Assembly (NCBI RefSeq): GCF_900111455.1
Contig: NZ_FOIE01000003.1
Coordinates: forward strand, 186,001 to 250,000
Source: Geodermatophilus poikilotrophus
GTDB taxonomy: Bacteria > Actinomycetota > Actinomycetes > Mycobacteriales > Geodermatophilaceae
Reading direction: 5' to 3'
Length of the DNA: 64,000 bases
Part shown: positions 1-8,686 of the stretch, piece after piece
Layout: every line of letters starts with the position of its first letter
Numbering within the stretch: the stretch's first letter is position 1
Position numbers and translations under genes: made by a program
Notes under the pieces: model-generated
What the model was told of the DNA's origin: nothing
What the model saw: the letters and a program-made list of their open reading frames with translations, nothing else
Databases searched by the model: none

Positions 1-690
1 GACCGGCCGCAGGTCGCCGTCGTAGGCCGTGAGCACAGCGCGCCCGTCCTCGGTCTCGACCAGCGCGGCGACCCCGCCGTCCGGCCGGGTCGCGAGTGCG
101 GGGACCGTCCCGCCGGGGACGACGGGGGCGGTCATCGTGACCACCCCGGCGGCCACGTCGACGGCGAGCAGCTGGGCGGGGGCGGGGGCGGGGAGGGAGA
201 GCGCGGCGTAGAGGGTGCGCCCGTCGGGGGAGAGCGCGGTGGCCGCGCGGTCGGGGCGCAGCCCGAGTGCGGTGACGGTGGCCTGCCCGTCGCGCGGGAC
301 GGTGAGCAGCTGGTACCCGGCGGTCGGGTTCGTGTGGGCCACGAGGAACGAGCCGTCGGGGAGGACGGAGAGCGCGGCGTCGTCCCCGACGTCGGGGAGC
401 TCGAGCAGGGCAGTGGCCGTCGGGCCCTCCTCGCCGGGCGCGACCTCGACCAGCCAGGCACGCGTGCCGCCGTCCCCCAGCAGCGCGACCGGGCCGTCGC
501 CGGGCACGGCGGCGAGGTCGAGCAGCCGGGCGTCGCCGCCGACGGCCGCGTCGAGGTCGACGGTGCCGAGCAGGGCGGGGGCGCCGTCGCCGCCGGTGCG
601 CGGAGACGGACCCGCGTCCCCCTCCCCGGTGCAGGCGGCAGCCGTCAGGACGACGGCGAGGGCCGCGGCGGTGCGGCGGACGCGGGGCAT
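1..690 (-). CDS. Putative beta-propeller lipoprotein (3' end outside window)
   Basis: Reads leftwards off the window edge, so only the first 230 codons are seen. From ATG at 690 there is a short arginine patch (residues 4-6), a hydrophobic stretch and Cys20 in LTAAAC, a plausible lipoprotein signal peptide, although the -3 residue is Ala rather than Leu. The rest has short repeats of the YVTN/NHL/WD40-like propeller kind (VLPDGSFLVAHT near 109-120, LSPDGRTLYAAL at 153-164). It is probably an exported, lipid-anchored beta-propeller; substrate and partner unknown. A decayed stretch with a nearly identical repeat lies at 15622-15985. Identity beyond 'propeller lipoprotein' is not supported. Confidence 0.6.
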   Translation of the reverse strand, partial: MPRVRRTAAALAVVLTAAACTGEGDAGPSPRTGGDGAPALLGTVDLDAAVGGDARLLDLAAVPGDGPVALLGDGGTRAWLVEVAPGEEGPTATALLELPDVGDDAALSVLPDGSFLVAHTNPTAGYQLLTVPRDGQATVTALGLRPDRAATALSPDGRTLYAALSLPAPAPAQLLAVDVAAGVVTMTAPVVPGGTVPALATRPDGGVAALVETEDGRAVLTAYDGDLRPV

Positions 691-905
691 GACGGCTCCG
701 GGGTGGGCAGACGCCGAGCGTCCGCCGGGCCGGACGGCGCGGCAACTCGGGCGGTGGCGGTGGGCCGTTCGGGCGCGCCGGACCCGTGGGGCTGGTCACG
801 GGCTGGGACTGGTGGGACGAGAGGTCCCCGTTCCGCCGTCCCCCTGCCGATAGCGCAGGGGAGACGACGGATCGATCTCTACCCCCGTCGTCGGGGAGTG
901 GCTCC

Positions 906-2312
906 ATGTCGGCAGTGCTGAGACGACTCGGGGACGGCCTGGCGGTGCTGGGCGGTGCGCGCCCGGACGTGCTCGAGGCGGCGCCCGGTGCGCGGCCGCG
1001 GTTCGTGGCGCTGGGCGGCGTGCTGCTGAGCACCGGTGGGCTCGCCGTCGTGTCGATGGCGTTCGCCGTGGCGATGGCGCTGGGCGTGTGGTGGCCGCTG
1101 GCGCTGCTCGTCGGCCTGGGCTGGGGCGCGGTCGTGGTCAACCTCGACCGGATGCTGCTGGTCGGGATGGCGCACGACGCCTCGCTCAAGCGCAACCTCG
1201 TGCTGGCCGTGCCGCGGGTGGGCCTGGCGCTGATCCTGGGCGCGGTCATCGCGACGCCGCTGACCCTGCAGGTGTTCTCGTCGGAGATCGACACCGAGGT
1301 CAAGGCGATGCAGGCCGAGGCCGCCGACGCCTACCGGGAGACGCTGGAGACCGACGCGCGGTTCGCCGGGCTGGACCGGCTGCGCGAGGAGGTGGCGCTG
1401 GGCGAGTCGATCGTGGCCACCGGGGGTGCCGCGGACCCGCAGCTCGCGGCGGTGCAGGGCGACGCGACCGCGGCCCAGCAGGCCTACGACGCGGCGCTGG
1501 CCACCCAGCGGGAGCTGGAGGCCAGGGCGCAGTGCGAGCTGGACGGCACCTGCGGCACCGGGGACGCCGGCACGGGGCAGGCGTACGTCGAGGCCCGGGC
1601 GGCCGCGGACGCGCAGGCCTCCGTGGTCGCGTCGGCGCGGTCGTCGCTGGACGCTGCTCTCGCAGCCGCGTCGGCGGCGGAGGGGCGCAGCGCGGGGCTG
1701 GCGTCCGCGTCGCTGGAGACCGACCGGGCGGAGCTGGCGCGGCTGACCGCCGAGCAGACCCGGCTGCAGACGGTGTTCGACGCGACCAACGAGGACGCCG
1801 ACGGGATCCTGGCGCGGCTGGAGGCCCTCGACCGGTTGGGCGACCGCAACGCCACCCTGGCCGCCGCGCAGGTGATGCTGTCGCTGCTGTTCATGAGCAT
1901 CGAGATCCTCCCGGTGCTCATGAAGCTGCTGCTCAACTTCGGCCCGCCGTCGGCCTACGACAAGCTCGCGGCGCTGCGGGACTCCGGTGACGTGGAGATC
2001 GAGGAGCTGCAGAAGGAGTCGCGGCTGACGGTGGCCGTGGCGCGCGAGGAGATGCTGGTGATGGCCGAGCAGGAGCGGATCGACCGGCAGAAGCAGGCGA
2101 TCATCGCCCGGCGGGAGGCCGCCGAGGCGGCTGCGGCGGCCGAGCGGGCGGCCGCTGTCCGCGCGGCGGAGCGGGCTGCTGCGGCGGCCGGAGCGCCGGC
2201 TGCCTCCGCGGGAGAGCCGCTGCGGCCGTGGGACACCGGCCCGATGCGGCTGGCCCGCACCGTGCTCGGCGCCCGCCGGCGGCCGACCGACCGGGTCCCG
2301 ACGCCGGTCTGA
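906..2312 (+). CDS. DUF4407 domain-containing membrane protein
   Basis: 468 residues. The open frame extends to 786, but ATG at 906 has a GGGGAG ribosome site about 8 bases upstream and the extra 40 residues look non-coding. Three membrane segments are visible near residues 33-58, 62-80 and 97-122, then a long Ala/Glu/Arg-rich coiled coil (about 130-310) with a possible disulfide-type segment (CELDGTC), a fourth membrane segment near 315-340, and a highly charged C-terminal coiled coil. This layout is typical of DUF4407, a family of unknown function. A very strong hairpin follows the stop, so it is probably transcribed alone. Confidence 0.8.
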   Translation: MSAVLRRLGDGLAVLGGARPDVLEAAPGARPRFVALGGVLLSTGGLAVVSMAFAVAMALGVWWPLALLVGLGWGAVVVNLDRMLLVGMAHDASLKRNLVLAVPRVGLALILGAVIATPLTLQVFSSEIDTEVKAMQAEAADAYRETLETDARFAGLDRLREEVALGESIVATGGAADPQLAAVQGDATAAQQAYDAALATQRELEARAQCELDGTCGTGDAGTGQAYVEARAAADAQASVVASARSSLDAALAAASAAEGRSAGLASASLETDRAELARLTAEQTRLQTVFDATNEDADGILARLEALDRLGDRNATLAAAQVMLSLLFMSIEILPVLMKLLLNFGPPSAYDKLAALRDSGDVEIEELQKESRLTVAVAREEMLVMAEQERIDRQKQAIIARREAAEAAAAAERAAAVRAAERAAAAAGAPAASAGEPLRPWDTGPMRLARTVLGARRRPTDRVPTPV

Positions 2313-2324
2313 TCCGCAGTCCCG

Positions 2325-2368
2325 ACGACGGTGCCCCGGCCTCCACGGAGAGGCCGGGGCACCGTCGT
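2325..2368 (+). terminator. Intrinsic-type hairpin after the DUF4407 gene
   Basis: Perfect 18-bp stem (2325-2342 with 2351-2368) around an 8-base loop, starting 12 bases after the stop. No clear U-tract follows, as is common in high-GC actinobacteria. Confidence 0.8.
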
Positions 2369-2526
2369 GCGGGGCACCGGGACGCGCGTCTCGACGGCGC
2401 AGCGAGCGGGACGTCAGCCCGCGGGTTGCCGGCCCTCCGACGCGGCCGGCGGGCCGGTCGACGCGGCGCCGTCCCCCTGCCGTCCGTCGACTCGGACACT
2501 CTCCGGCCCCCAGGGTCACCCGCGGT

Positions 2527-2566
2527 GAGTCGTGCTCTGCCCACCGTGGTGGGCAGAGCACGACTC
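2527..2566 (-). terminator. Strong hairpin downstream of the nitronate monooxygenase gene
   Basis: Perfect 19-bp inverted repeat (2527-2545 with 2548-2566) just beyond the leftward stop at 2591. It is symmetric and could stop transcription from either side. The 158 bases between this hairpin and the previous one show nothing recognisable. Confidence 0.75.
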
Positions 2567-2590
2567 GTTACGGAGGGGTCCGACCGGCGC

Positions 2591-3571
2591 TCACCGGACG
2601 CCGCTGGAGCGGAGGGCGGGCAGGCGGTGATCCAGCTCGGCCGCCAGCTCGGCGACGACCTCCGCGGCCGGCCGGACGTCGGTCACCGAGCCGACGGCGG
2701 CCCCGGCGTACATGGCCATCGCGTCGAGGTGGCCCTCGGCGCCGGCCAGGGGCGGCAGGCCGGACCCCCGCGGTACGGGGACGCGCGCACGACCCATCAC
2801 CGCCGTCCCGACCACGTCGTCCGCCAGCTCGCGGACCCTCTCCACCGCACTCTGCAGCACCCGGGCCCGTGGGCTGGTGGCGCAGAGGGGGCAGTCGGCG
2901 AAGGCGTCGGTGATGACGGTGCAGTCCCCGGCGGCGTCGACGACGGCCTGCTTGTACGCCGGGTGCGCGCCGGACTCGACGGTCGCGAGGAACCGGGTGC
3001 CGATGCGGGCGCCGGCTGCTCCGGCCGCCACCACCTCGGCGAGGGACCGCCCGTCGGCGATGCCGCCGGCCGCGAGCACGGGGACGTCGACCGCGTCGAG
3101 CACCTCGGGGAGGAGGCGGCGCAGCGGCGTGGCGCCCCGGACGTGACCACCGGCCTCGACCCCCTAGACGGTGACGACGTCGCAGCCGGCGTCCTCCGCG
3201 GCGCGCGCCTCCGCGACCGAGCCGACCTGCCACCCCACGAGCGCTCCGGACCGGTGGACGAGGTCCACGAACCGCGGCGACGGGTCGAACCAGAAGAAGT
3301 CGACGAGCCGCACCCGCTCGGCGACGTCGACGACGACCTGCTCGCCGACGTCCGGGCTGACGACGTTGGCCGACAGCACGCCGGACGTGCGTCGGCCCAT
3401 CTCGTTCAGGCGGCGGACGAGCACCTCCGGGGGGAGGCCGAGCGCGGTGACCGTGCCGACGCCGCCGGCAGCGGCGACCGCCACGGCGAGGTCCGGTGAG
3501 GAGATCGTCCCCATCGGGGCCTGCTGGATCGGCACGGAGCAGCCGACCAGCTCGGTGAAGCGGGTCCTCAC
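2591..3571 (-). pseudogene. Nitronate monooxygenase (2-nitropropane dioxygenase family) interrupted by an amber codon
   Basis: FMN-dependent (beta/alpha)8 enzyme family that oxidises alkyl nitronates. GTG at 3571 follows a GGGAGGAG ribosome site and gives RFTELVGCSVPIQQAPMG, the usual N-terminus. The frame is family-like up to DVVTV, where TAG occurs at 3166-3164; immediately after it, still in the same frame, the expected GVEAGGHVRG motif, the LAAGGIADG phosphate-binding turn and the family C-terminus continue to the stop at 2591. Total 326 codons, normal length. Family members usually have Gln at the position of the stop (CAG to TAG is one C-to-T change). This is either a recent nonsense mutation or a base-call error. 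If real, only about 135 N-terminal residues would be made. Confidence 0.85.
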
Positions 3572-3757
3572 GGCCGGCCTCCTCCCGGGGGCTGTGGCGG
3601 ATCGACGGTCCCGCCGGGGAGAGGCGCCGTCAAGGCGTCGGTGTCCTCCCGGCCGGGACCGCGCGGACGGCGCCTCGCTCAAGCGGAGCGGGTGAGCGGC
3701 CGATACTCGTCGTACGCCCGTCCTAACCTGCAGTGCGGACCGAGGGGAGGGGGCGCG

Positions 3758-4204
3758 GTGAGCACAGCCGTCTGGGCCTTCATCGGGGTGGTGGTCGGCG
3801 GGCTGCTGACGGTCGCGGCGCAGGCCACCGCCGAGTCCCTCAAGGCCCGTGCCGCGGCGCGGGCGCGGCAGGAGCAGCGCGAGCGCGCGTCGCAGGAGTT
3901 CCAGCGCGAGACCCTGATCGAGCTGCAGGCCGCCATGGCCGACTACCGGGCGGCGCTGACCCGCGACCGGAGCCAGATCCTGCCCTCGCGCGCCACGGAC
4001 GTGGAGCTCTCGGCCGCCCGGTCGAGGTACCAGATGCTGGTGCACCGCGTGTCGTCGTCCGCCGCCCGCGAGGCCGCGCTGGCGTGGGAGGAGGCCGCGC
4101 TGCCCTGGTTCCAGGGCGACGACTCCGGCACCGCAGCGGCGGAGGCCGACGCGTGGGAGACGGCGATGCGGGTCACCGGCGAGGCCGTCCGGGCCACGGA
4201 CTGA
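3758..4204 (+). CDS. Small membrane-anchored coiled-coil protein
   Basis: 148 residues from GTG at 3758 (purine-rich GAGGGGAGGGGG site upstream; the longer upstream frame has no such support). Residues 3-20 form one membrane helix, followed by a charged Arg/Glu/Ala helical region (about 25-70) and a less charged helical tail. No recognised domain. The unrelated-looking gene at 43878-44477 has the same plan, one N-terminal helix, a charged coiled coil and a helical tail of similar composition, so the two may be distant members of one family. A TAACCT hexamer at about 3722-3727 could be a -10 element. Confidence 0.65.
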   Translation: MSTAVWAFIGVVVGGLLTVAAQATAESLKARAAARARQEQRERASQEFQRETLIELQAAMADYRAALTRDRSQILPSRATDVELSAARSRYQMLVHRVSSSAAREAALAWEEAALPWFQGDDSGTAAAEADAWETAMRVTGEAVRATD

Positions 4205-4210
4205 GTGCCG

Positions 4211-4507
4211 TCAGGCGGTCTGCAGGCGCTCCGCGACGCCGTGGTCCCGCGCGGCCTCGAGGAGGTACTGGCCGAACTCCCGGCTGACGTGCTCGGCGCG
4301 GAGCAGCGCGGCGCCACCGTCGACCAGCACGCGGGTGACGAGCTCGTCGGCGAAGGACGGCGTCCCGGCGACCATGCGGCGGAAGTCCACCACGATGGTG
4401 GCGCCGCCCATGCGGTCGGCGAGGCCGTCGACCAGGGCACGGGCGCGCTCGCGGCCGCCGCTCAGCTGCGGGACCTCGATCGGTGGGAGGACAGCAGGCA
4501 CGGTCAT
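4211..4507 (-). CDS. STAS-like DUF4325 protein
   Basis: 98 residues. DUF4325 proteins have a STAS-like fold and usually sit beside a GHKL ATPase, as here: the ATPase gene ends at 4516, nine bases upstream. The core TIVVDFRRM...GTPSFADELV matches the family's beta-strand/helix with the Ser-Phe-Ala-Asp-Glu motif. The ribosome site AGGAGG lies only 3 bases before ATG at 4507 but 9 bases before the in-frame GTG at 4501, so the true start may be codon 3. Probably co-transcribed with the STAS-ATPase; together they may form a partner-switching module, an inference from the families. Confidence 0.75.
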   Translation of the reverse strand: MTVPAVLPPIEVPQLSGGRERARALVDGLADRMGGATIVVDFRRMVAGTPSFADELVTRVLVDGGAALLRAEHVSREFGQYLLEAARDHGVAERLQTA

Positions 4508-4515
4508 CGACCTCC

Positions 4516-5349
4516 TCACAGGCTCAGGCGCACGTGGGCGAGCGTACCGGGGTAGGACGCCGGCAGATCCGACAGTTCGGGTTCCGGGAGACCGCGGCGG
4601 AAGGTGCCGCTGGCCGCTCCGCTGATCAGCGTCACGCTCCCGCGGTGCTCACCGGTGATGCCGATGACCCGGCTGATCCCGCGCCCGCGGCCCGGGCGCC
4701 CGATCGAGGTCACGTTCACCTGCGCGGCGCGCACGATCGCCGTCCGGTCGTCGGGCACGGGGATCGCCGCGGACAGCCGCTCGCGCAGCCCGATGCCGCT
4801 GTCACCGACGGCGAACGAGATGTCCCCCCTGTTGTCGTACCGCTGCAGCGCCACGTACCCGTGCGACCGGGTGCTGTGCTCCAGCACGTTCCGGGCCATC
4901 TCGTCGAGCGCCGCGTACAGCGGCTGGATGAGCTCGGGGTGGTCGTCGACGTAGGTCTGCACGAGGGCGGCGGCGACGGTGTCCAGCCCGGCCTCGCCGT
5001 CGAAGCGGCGCAGCTCGACGAGGCGGTGGCCGAGCCGGCGCTCCCGCACCTGGGGCAGGTCGTGCACCACGTCGAGCACGGCGAGCTGTTCCCCGAGCCG
5101 CATCCGGGTGAGGTAGTTGGCGACGTCGCCGCCCTCGGGCTTGCGGAACCGGACGGGACGGCGCTGGAGCCTCGCCCGCTCGGCGATGACGGCGAGGCTC
5201 ACCAGACCGGCCGGGTCGATGAACTTGAGCCCGGTCAGGTCGATCTCGACCGCCCCGGTGCCGGTGGGGCGCAGGTGTCCGCCGATCTCGTCGTACGTCA
5301 GCACGCCGTTCGTGCACAGCGTGATGTCGACGCAATCGGTCCTGGTCAT
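4516..5349 (-). CDS. STAS domain fused to a GHKL (histidine-kinase-like) ATPase
   Basis: 277 residues. Residues 1-95 resemble a STAS domain (VEIDLTGLKFIDPAGLVSLA). Residues about 125-277 form a GHKL ATPase: N-box DEMARNVLEHS (149-159), G1 box VGDSGIGL (181-188) and a glycine-rich GRGRGISRV turn near 220. No phospho-acceptor histidine domain or membrane segment is seen, so it resembles an anti-sigma or switch kinase rather than a sensor kinase. With the DUF4325 protein encoded directly downstream it has both halves of a phosphorylation switch. No sigma factor gene is adjacent, so the regulated target is unknown. Confidence 0.75.
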   Translation of the reverse strand: MTRTDCVDITLCTNGVLTYDEIGGHLRPTGTGAVEIDLTGLKFIDPAGLVSLAVIAERARLQRRPVRFRKPEGGDVANYLTRMRLGEQLAVLDVVHDLPQVRERRLGHRLVELRRFDGEAGLDTVAAALVQTYVDDHPELIQPLYAALDEMARNVLEHSTRSHGYVALQRYDNRGDISFAVGDSGIGLRERLSAAIPVPDDRTAIVRAAQVNVTSIGRPGRGRGISRVIGITGEHRGSVTLISGAASGTFRRGLPEPELSDLPASYPGTLAHVRLSL

Positions 5350-5436
5350 CTCCGTTACATCATCGACGAGGGTCTGACAGTCGGCTGAGTGACGGCGCGG
5401 TCCTCGTGCGTCACCGGGTCGCCCCGCCGCTCCCCG

Positions 5437-6780
5437 TCAGGACCGGGTGCCCGCGTCCCGTGAGGCGTCGTAGCCGGGCAGCCACCGCCGGAGCTCGCCG
5501 TCGACCGCGACGGTGGCGTCCAGCGAGCAGAGGACGCCGGCCAGCCCGGCGGCCACGCGCTGGAGCAGCAGGTGGCGCGGCGGGATGGTCAGCCGGCGCT
5601 GGGTGCGGGCGGCAGAGCTGAACGGGTCGGAGGCGAGCCGGGTCTGCTCCTGCACCCAGGCCCGGGTGAACCGGAACGTCGGGCCGCGCAGCGGCTGCAG
5701 GTAGGGGTCGAGCAGCGCCAGCAGGGCACCCTCGCCGACCTGGTCCGGCCGCAGCAGTCCGGCAGAGGCGGCGATGCGGTGCAGGCCCGCGGCGTCGCCG
5801 TCCCGGCCGGCGGCGAGCAGCGGTCCGAGCCGGGCCGGCCAGCCGTGCGGCAGGGCCTCGGTCGCGCCGAAGTCGAGGACGGCGAGCCGGCCGTCGGGCA
5901 GCAGCCGGAAGTTGCCCGGGTGCGGGTCGCCGTGCAATCGGCGGGCGCGCACGGGCGCGGAGGCGAGCAGGCGGACCAGCAGCCGGCCGGCGCGGTCCCG
6001 GTCGTCCCGGTCGCCGTCGGCGATGACCCGGGACAGCGGTGTCCCCTCGACCCAGCGGGTGACCAGGACCCGGCCCTCGACGGCCAGCACGTCGGGGACG
6101 GCGATGTCCGGGTCGTCGCGGTAGGCGTCGGCGAACGCCGTCTGGGCTTCGGCCTCCCGGACGTAGTCGACCTCCTCGACGAGCCGGGCGCGGAGCTCGG
6201 CGAGCAGCTGCCGGGCGTCGAGGCCGGGCATGGCCGCCTGCATGACCGGCGTCAGCGTCTGCAGCACTCCCAGGTCGGCGACGAGCGCCTCCCCGGCGCC
6301 CGGGTACTGCACTTTCACGGCCACCGGGGTGCCGTCGGACCAGGTGGCGCGGTGCACCTGCCCCACGCTGGCCGCCGCGACGGGCCGGTCGTCGAGATCC
6401 CGGAACAGCCGCCGCCAGTCGGGTCCGAACGCGGCGGCGAGCTGCTGGTGCACCAGCGCGGCCGGCATGGCCGGCGCCGCCTCCTGCAGCCGGACCAGAG
6501 CCTCGCGGTAGGGGCCGACCAGCTGCTCGGGCAGCGCGGCCTCCATGGCCGACATCGCCTGGCCGACCTTCATGGCGCCGCCCTTCAGCTGCCCGAGGAC
6601 GGCGAACAGCTGCTCGGCGGTGCGCTGCTGCACCTGCGCGGCGACCGCCTCCGCGGGGCGGCCGCCGAGGCGCTTGCCGATCCCGAGGGCGGTGCGCCCG
6701 GCGTAGGCGGCCGGCAGCGCGGCGAGCCGCGCCGTCCGGGCCAGGCGGCTCCGGGGCGGCCCACCGTCCTCGGAGGTCAC
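5437..6780 (-). CDS. UbiB/ABC1/AarF family atypical kinase
   Basis: 447 residues from GTG at 6780; the upstream open frame is Arg/Pro-rich and not family-like. Diagnostic UbiB features are present: the KxGQ motif (KVGQ, 71-74), the Ala-rich nucleotide loop AAASVGQVHRA, the ion-pair lysine in VAVKVQYPG, HGDPHPGN and LDFGAT (the DFG-like metal site). UbiB-family proteins are ATPase/kinase-like and tied to quinone or lipid metabolism; no ubiquinone genes are nearby, so the role here is open. No hydrophobic C-terminal hairpin is obvious, unlike E. coli UbiB. Confidence 0.85.
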   Translation of the reverse strand: MTSEDGGPPRSRLARTARLAALPAAYAGRTALGIGKRLGGRPAEAVAAQVQQRTAEQLFAVLGQLKGGAMKVGQAMSAMEAALPEQLVGPYREALVRLQEAAPAMPAALVHQQLAAAFGPDWRRLFRDLDDRPVAAASVGQVHRATWSDGTPVAVKVQYPGAGEALVADLGVLQTLTPVMQAAMPGLDARQLLAELRARLVEEVDYVREAEAQTAFADAYRDDPDIAVPDVLAVEGRVLVTRWVEGTPLSRVIADGDRDDRDRAGRLLVRLLASAPVRARRLHGDPHPGNFRLLPDGRLAVLDFGATEALPHGWPARLGPLLAAGRDGDAAGLHRIAASAGLLRPDQVGEGALLALLDPYLQPLRGPTFRFTRAWVQEQTRLASDPFSSAARTQRRLTIPPRHLLLQRVAAGLAGVLCSLDATVAVDGELRRWLPGYDASRDAGTRS

Positions 6781-6874
6781 CCGGCGGACCGTAGCGCCGA
6801 CCGGGGCGGTCGTCGGTGGCCGTCTCGCTCCCGCCCCTCTCCGACGGGTCCCGGATCGGCCGTGCCCGACCGGG

Positions 6875-7300
6875 TCAGGACTGCGTGTCGAGGACCTGCA
6901 GACCCTCCCGCTGCCAGGCCGCCAGCAGGTCCCGGTCACCGGCCAGTGCGACGGTCGTCCCGCTGGTGACCCGCAGAGCTGCAGCGCAGTGCACGGCGTC
7001 GTGGCCGCGGAGGGCGTGGTCGCGCGCCAGAGCCCCTGCCGCGCGGACGAGGCCGTCGTCCACGTCGAGGACGTCCACCTGCGCCCAGACGGACTCGAGT
7101 CCGGCGAGTGCCCTGTCGTGCGCGTCGGCCGTCAAGCGGCCGAGCCGGGACGCGCGGGCGAGCGCCGCGGAGACCTCGGCGAAGGTCATCCGGACGGTCG
7201 CCACGGTCTCGGCCTGGAGGAAGACCCGGAGGGCGATGTCGGTCCCGGGCTCCTCGACGAGCAGCGGCACCACGGCCGACGCGTCGAAGTAGGCGATCAC
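6875..7300 (-). CDS. PIN-domain ribonuclease toxin (VapC type)
   Basis: 141 residues from GTG at 7300, overlapping the antitoxin stop at 7297 by four bases. The PIN fold is recognisable from IAYFDASAVV (first Asp), the conserved Glu in FAEVSAAL and the C-terminal GHDAVHCAAAL...LAGDRDLLAAW acidic cluster. Family members are Mg-dependent tRNA/rRNA endonucleases held inactive by the cognate antitoxin. Complete by length and acidic residues. Confidence 0.85.
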   Translation of the reverse strand: MIAYFDASAVVPLLVEEPGTDIALRVFLQAETVATVRMTFAEVSAALARASRLGRLTADAHDRALAGLESVWAQVDVLDVDDGLVRAAGALARDHALRGHDAVHCAAALRVTSGTTVALAGDRDLLAAWQREGLQVLDTQS

Positions 7301-7554
7301 ATGCGCTGCTCGGCGACCAGGTCGCTGACCGGCCCCGAGGCCTCGACGGGCCGGGGCGCCGAGCGCCTGCGCTGGCGGGCCGGCTGGACGAGCCCCTCGG
7401 CGATCAGCCGCTCCAACGGGCTGGGCTCGTCGACCGGGACGATCCGGGCGACCGGGCGGCCGTGGTCGGTGACGGTGATGGTGCGCCCGGCGCGCACCTC
7501 GGCCAGGTACCGGCTCAGCCCGTCGCGCAGCTCCCGGATGCCCACCGACTCCAC
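7297..7554 (-). CDS. Phd/YefM-type antitoxin
   Basis: 85 residues starting at GTG 7554, 5 bases after a GGGAGG site; ATG codons up to 7584 are possible but not better placed. SVGIRELRDGLSRYLAEVRAGRTITVTDHGRPVARIVP is split over the standard Phd/YefM DNA-binding domain (VGIRELRDGLSRYL, then ITVTDHGRPVARIVP), followed by an Arg-rich linker and a short toxin-binding tail. It would neutralise the PIN toxin encoded by the overlapping downstream gene and repress the operon. CCATG-CGC-CATGG at 7581-7593, just upstream, is a small inverted repeat that could be part of its operator. Confidence 0.8.
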   Translation of the reverse strand: MESVGIRELRDGLSRYLAEVRAGRTITVTDHGRPVARIVPVDEPSPLERLIAEGLVQPARQRRRSAPRPVEASGPVSDLVAEQRM

Positions 7555-7879
7555 TCCGACCTCCCGTGGTGGCCACATCACCATGCGCCATGGTAGCCAC
7601 ATTGCGCAGTCCACCGCCTCGCCGTGCTCGCCGTCGGGCCCGGTGCCGGCCACCGTTCCGTTCCGAGGCGGCCACCGGTGGACGTCAGCGACGCCGCAAC
7701 GGGGAGCGACCGGACGGGTGGACCGCATGACGGGGACGGCCGCTCCGGCGTGTCGCCCGACACCGGCACGATCGGGCGCCGGGACGGCGGGATCTCGGGT
7801 ACAGATGCGGGTGGAAGCGAGGCCGTCGTCCGTCGGGCCCTGGGTGCGAGCAGAGCGCACGGGATGAGGAGTACGGAGC

Positions 7880-8686
7880 ATGTACCGTCCGAGCTGGGTC
7901 CCTGCCGAGGTCGACCTGAGCCGCCCGAGCGCGGCACGGGTGTACGACTACTACCTCGGGGGGTCGCACAACCTGGAGGTCGACCGGCGGATGGCGCGGG
8001 AGGCCATCTCCCTGTGGCCGGACCTCCCCGTGATCATGCAGGCCAACCGGGCGTTCCTCCGCCGGGCGGTCCGCCACCTGGCGGAGCGGGGCACCACCCA
8101 GTTCCTGGACATCGGATCCGGCATCCCCACCGTGGGCAACGTGCACGAGGCCGCCCAGCAGGTGCACCCGGGGACCCGGGTCGTGTACGTCGACAGCGAC
8201 CCGGTGGCGGTGGCCCACAGCCGGGCGATCCTCGCCGATGACGAGCACACCGCCGTGGTGCACGCCGACCTCCGCGCGCCGGAGACCATCCTGGAGGACC
8301 CGGTGGTCCGGGCGACGCTCGACCTGGACCGGCCGGTCGCGGTGCTGGTGGTGGCCGTCCTGCACTTCGTGAGCGACGAGGACGACCCCTTCGGGGCGGT
8401 GGCCCGGATCCGGGACCGGCTGGCACCGGGCAGCCACCTCGTCCTGTCGCACGCCAGCGCCGACGGGCGTCCCGAGGCGGCCGCCTCGCACCGCGAGCTC
8501 TACAGCCGCACCCCGACGCCGATGACGATGCGCAGCCGCGAGGAGATCGAGCGGTTCTTCGACGGCTTCGACCTCCTCGACCCGGGCCTGGTGTGGTTGC
8601 CGCTCTGGCGGCCGGACGACCGTGAGGCGGCGGCCCGGCACCCGGAGCGGACCACCGGCTTCGCCGGGGTCGGCCGCCGCACGTGA
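7880..8686 (+). CDS. SAM-dependent methyltransferase, DUF574/SAV2177 family
   Basis: 268 residues, ATG at 7880 after an ACGGAG site. N-terminal SRPSAARVYDYYLGGSHN is the family signature; FLDIGSGIPT (SAM-binding motif I), VYVDSDPVAVAHS (motif II acidic residue) and VLVVAVLHFV follow. The family is abundant in actinobacteria and mostly uncharacterised. Its stop overlaps the start of the PAS-GGDEF-EAL gene by four bases, so the two are translationally coupled. Confidence 0.9.
   Translation: MYRPSWVPAEVDLSRPSAARVYDYYLGGSHNLEVDRRMAREAISLWPDLPVIMQANRAFLRRAVRHLAERGTTQFLDIGSGIPTVGNVHEAAQQVHPGTRVVYVDSDPVAVAHSRAILADDEHTAVVHADLRAPETILEDPVVRATLDLDRPVAVLVVAVLHFVSDEDDPFGAVARIRDRLAPGSHLVLSHASADGRPEAAASHRELYSRTPTPMTMRSREEIERFFDGFDLLDPGLVWLPLWRPDDREAAARHPERTTGFAGVGRRT

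Noticed and set aside
879..2561. 560-codon open frame antisense to the DUF4407 gene
   Set aside because: Typical high-GC shadow frame: Arg/Pro/Gly-rich, no start context, no family motifs. The same applies to long antisense frames at 52038-54017, 55646-58264 and 8500-10794.
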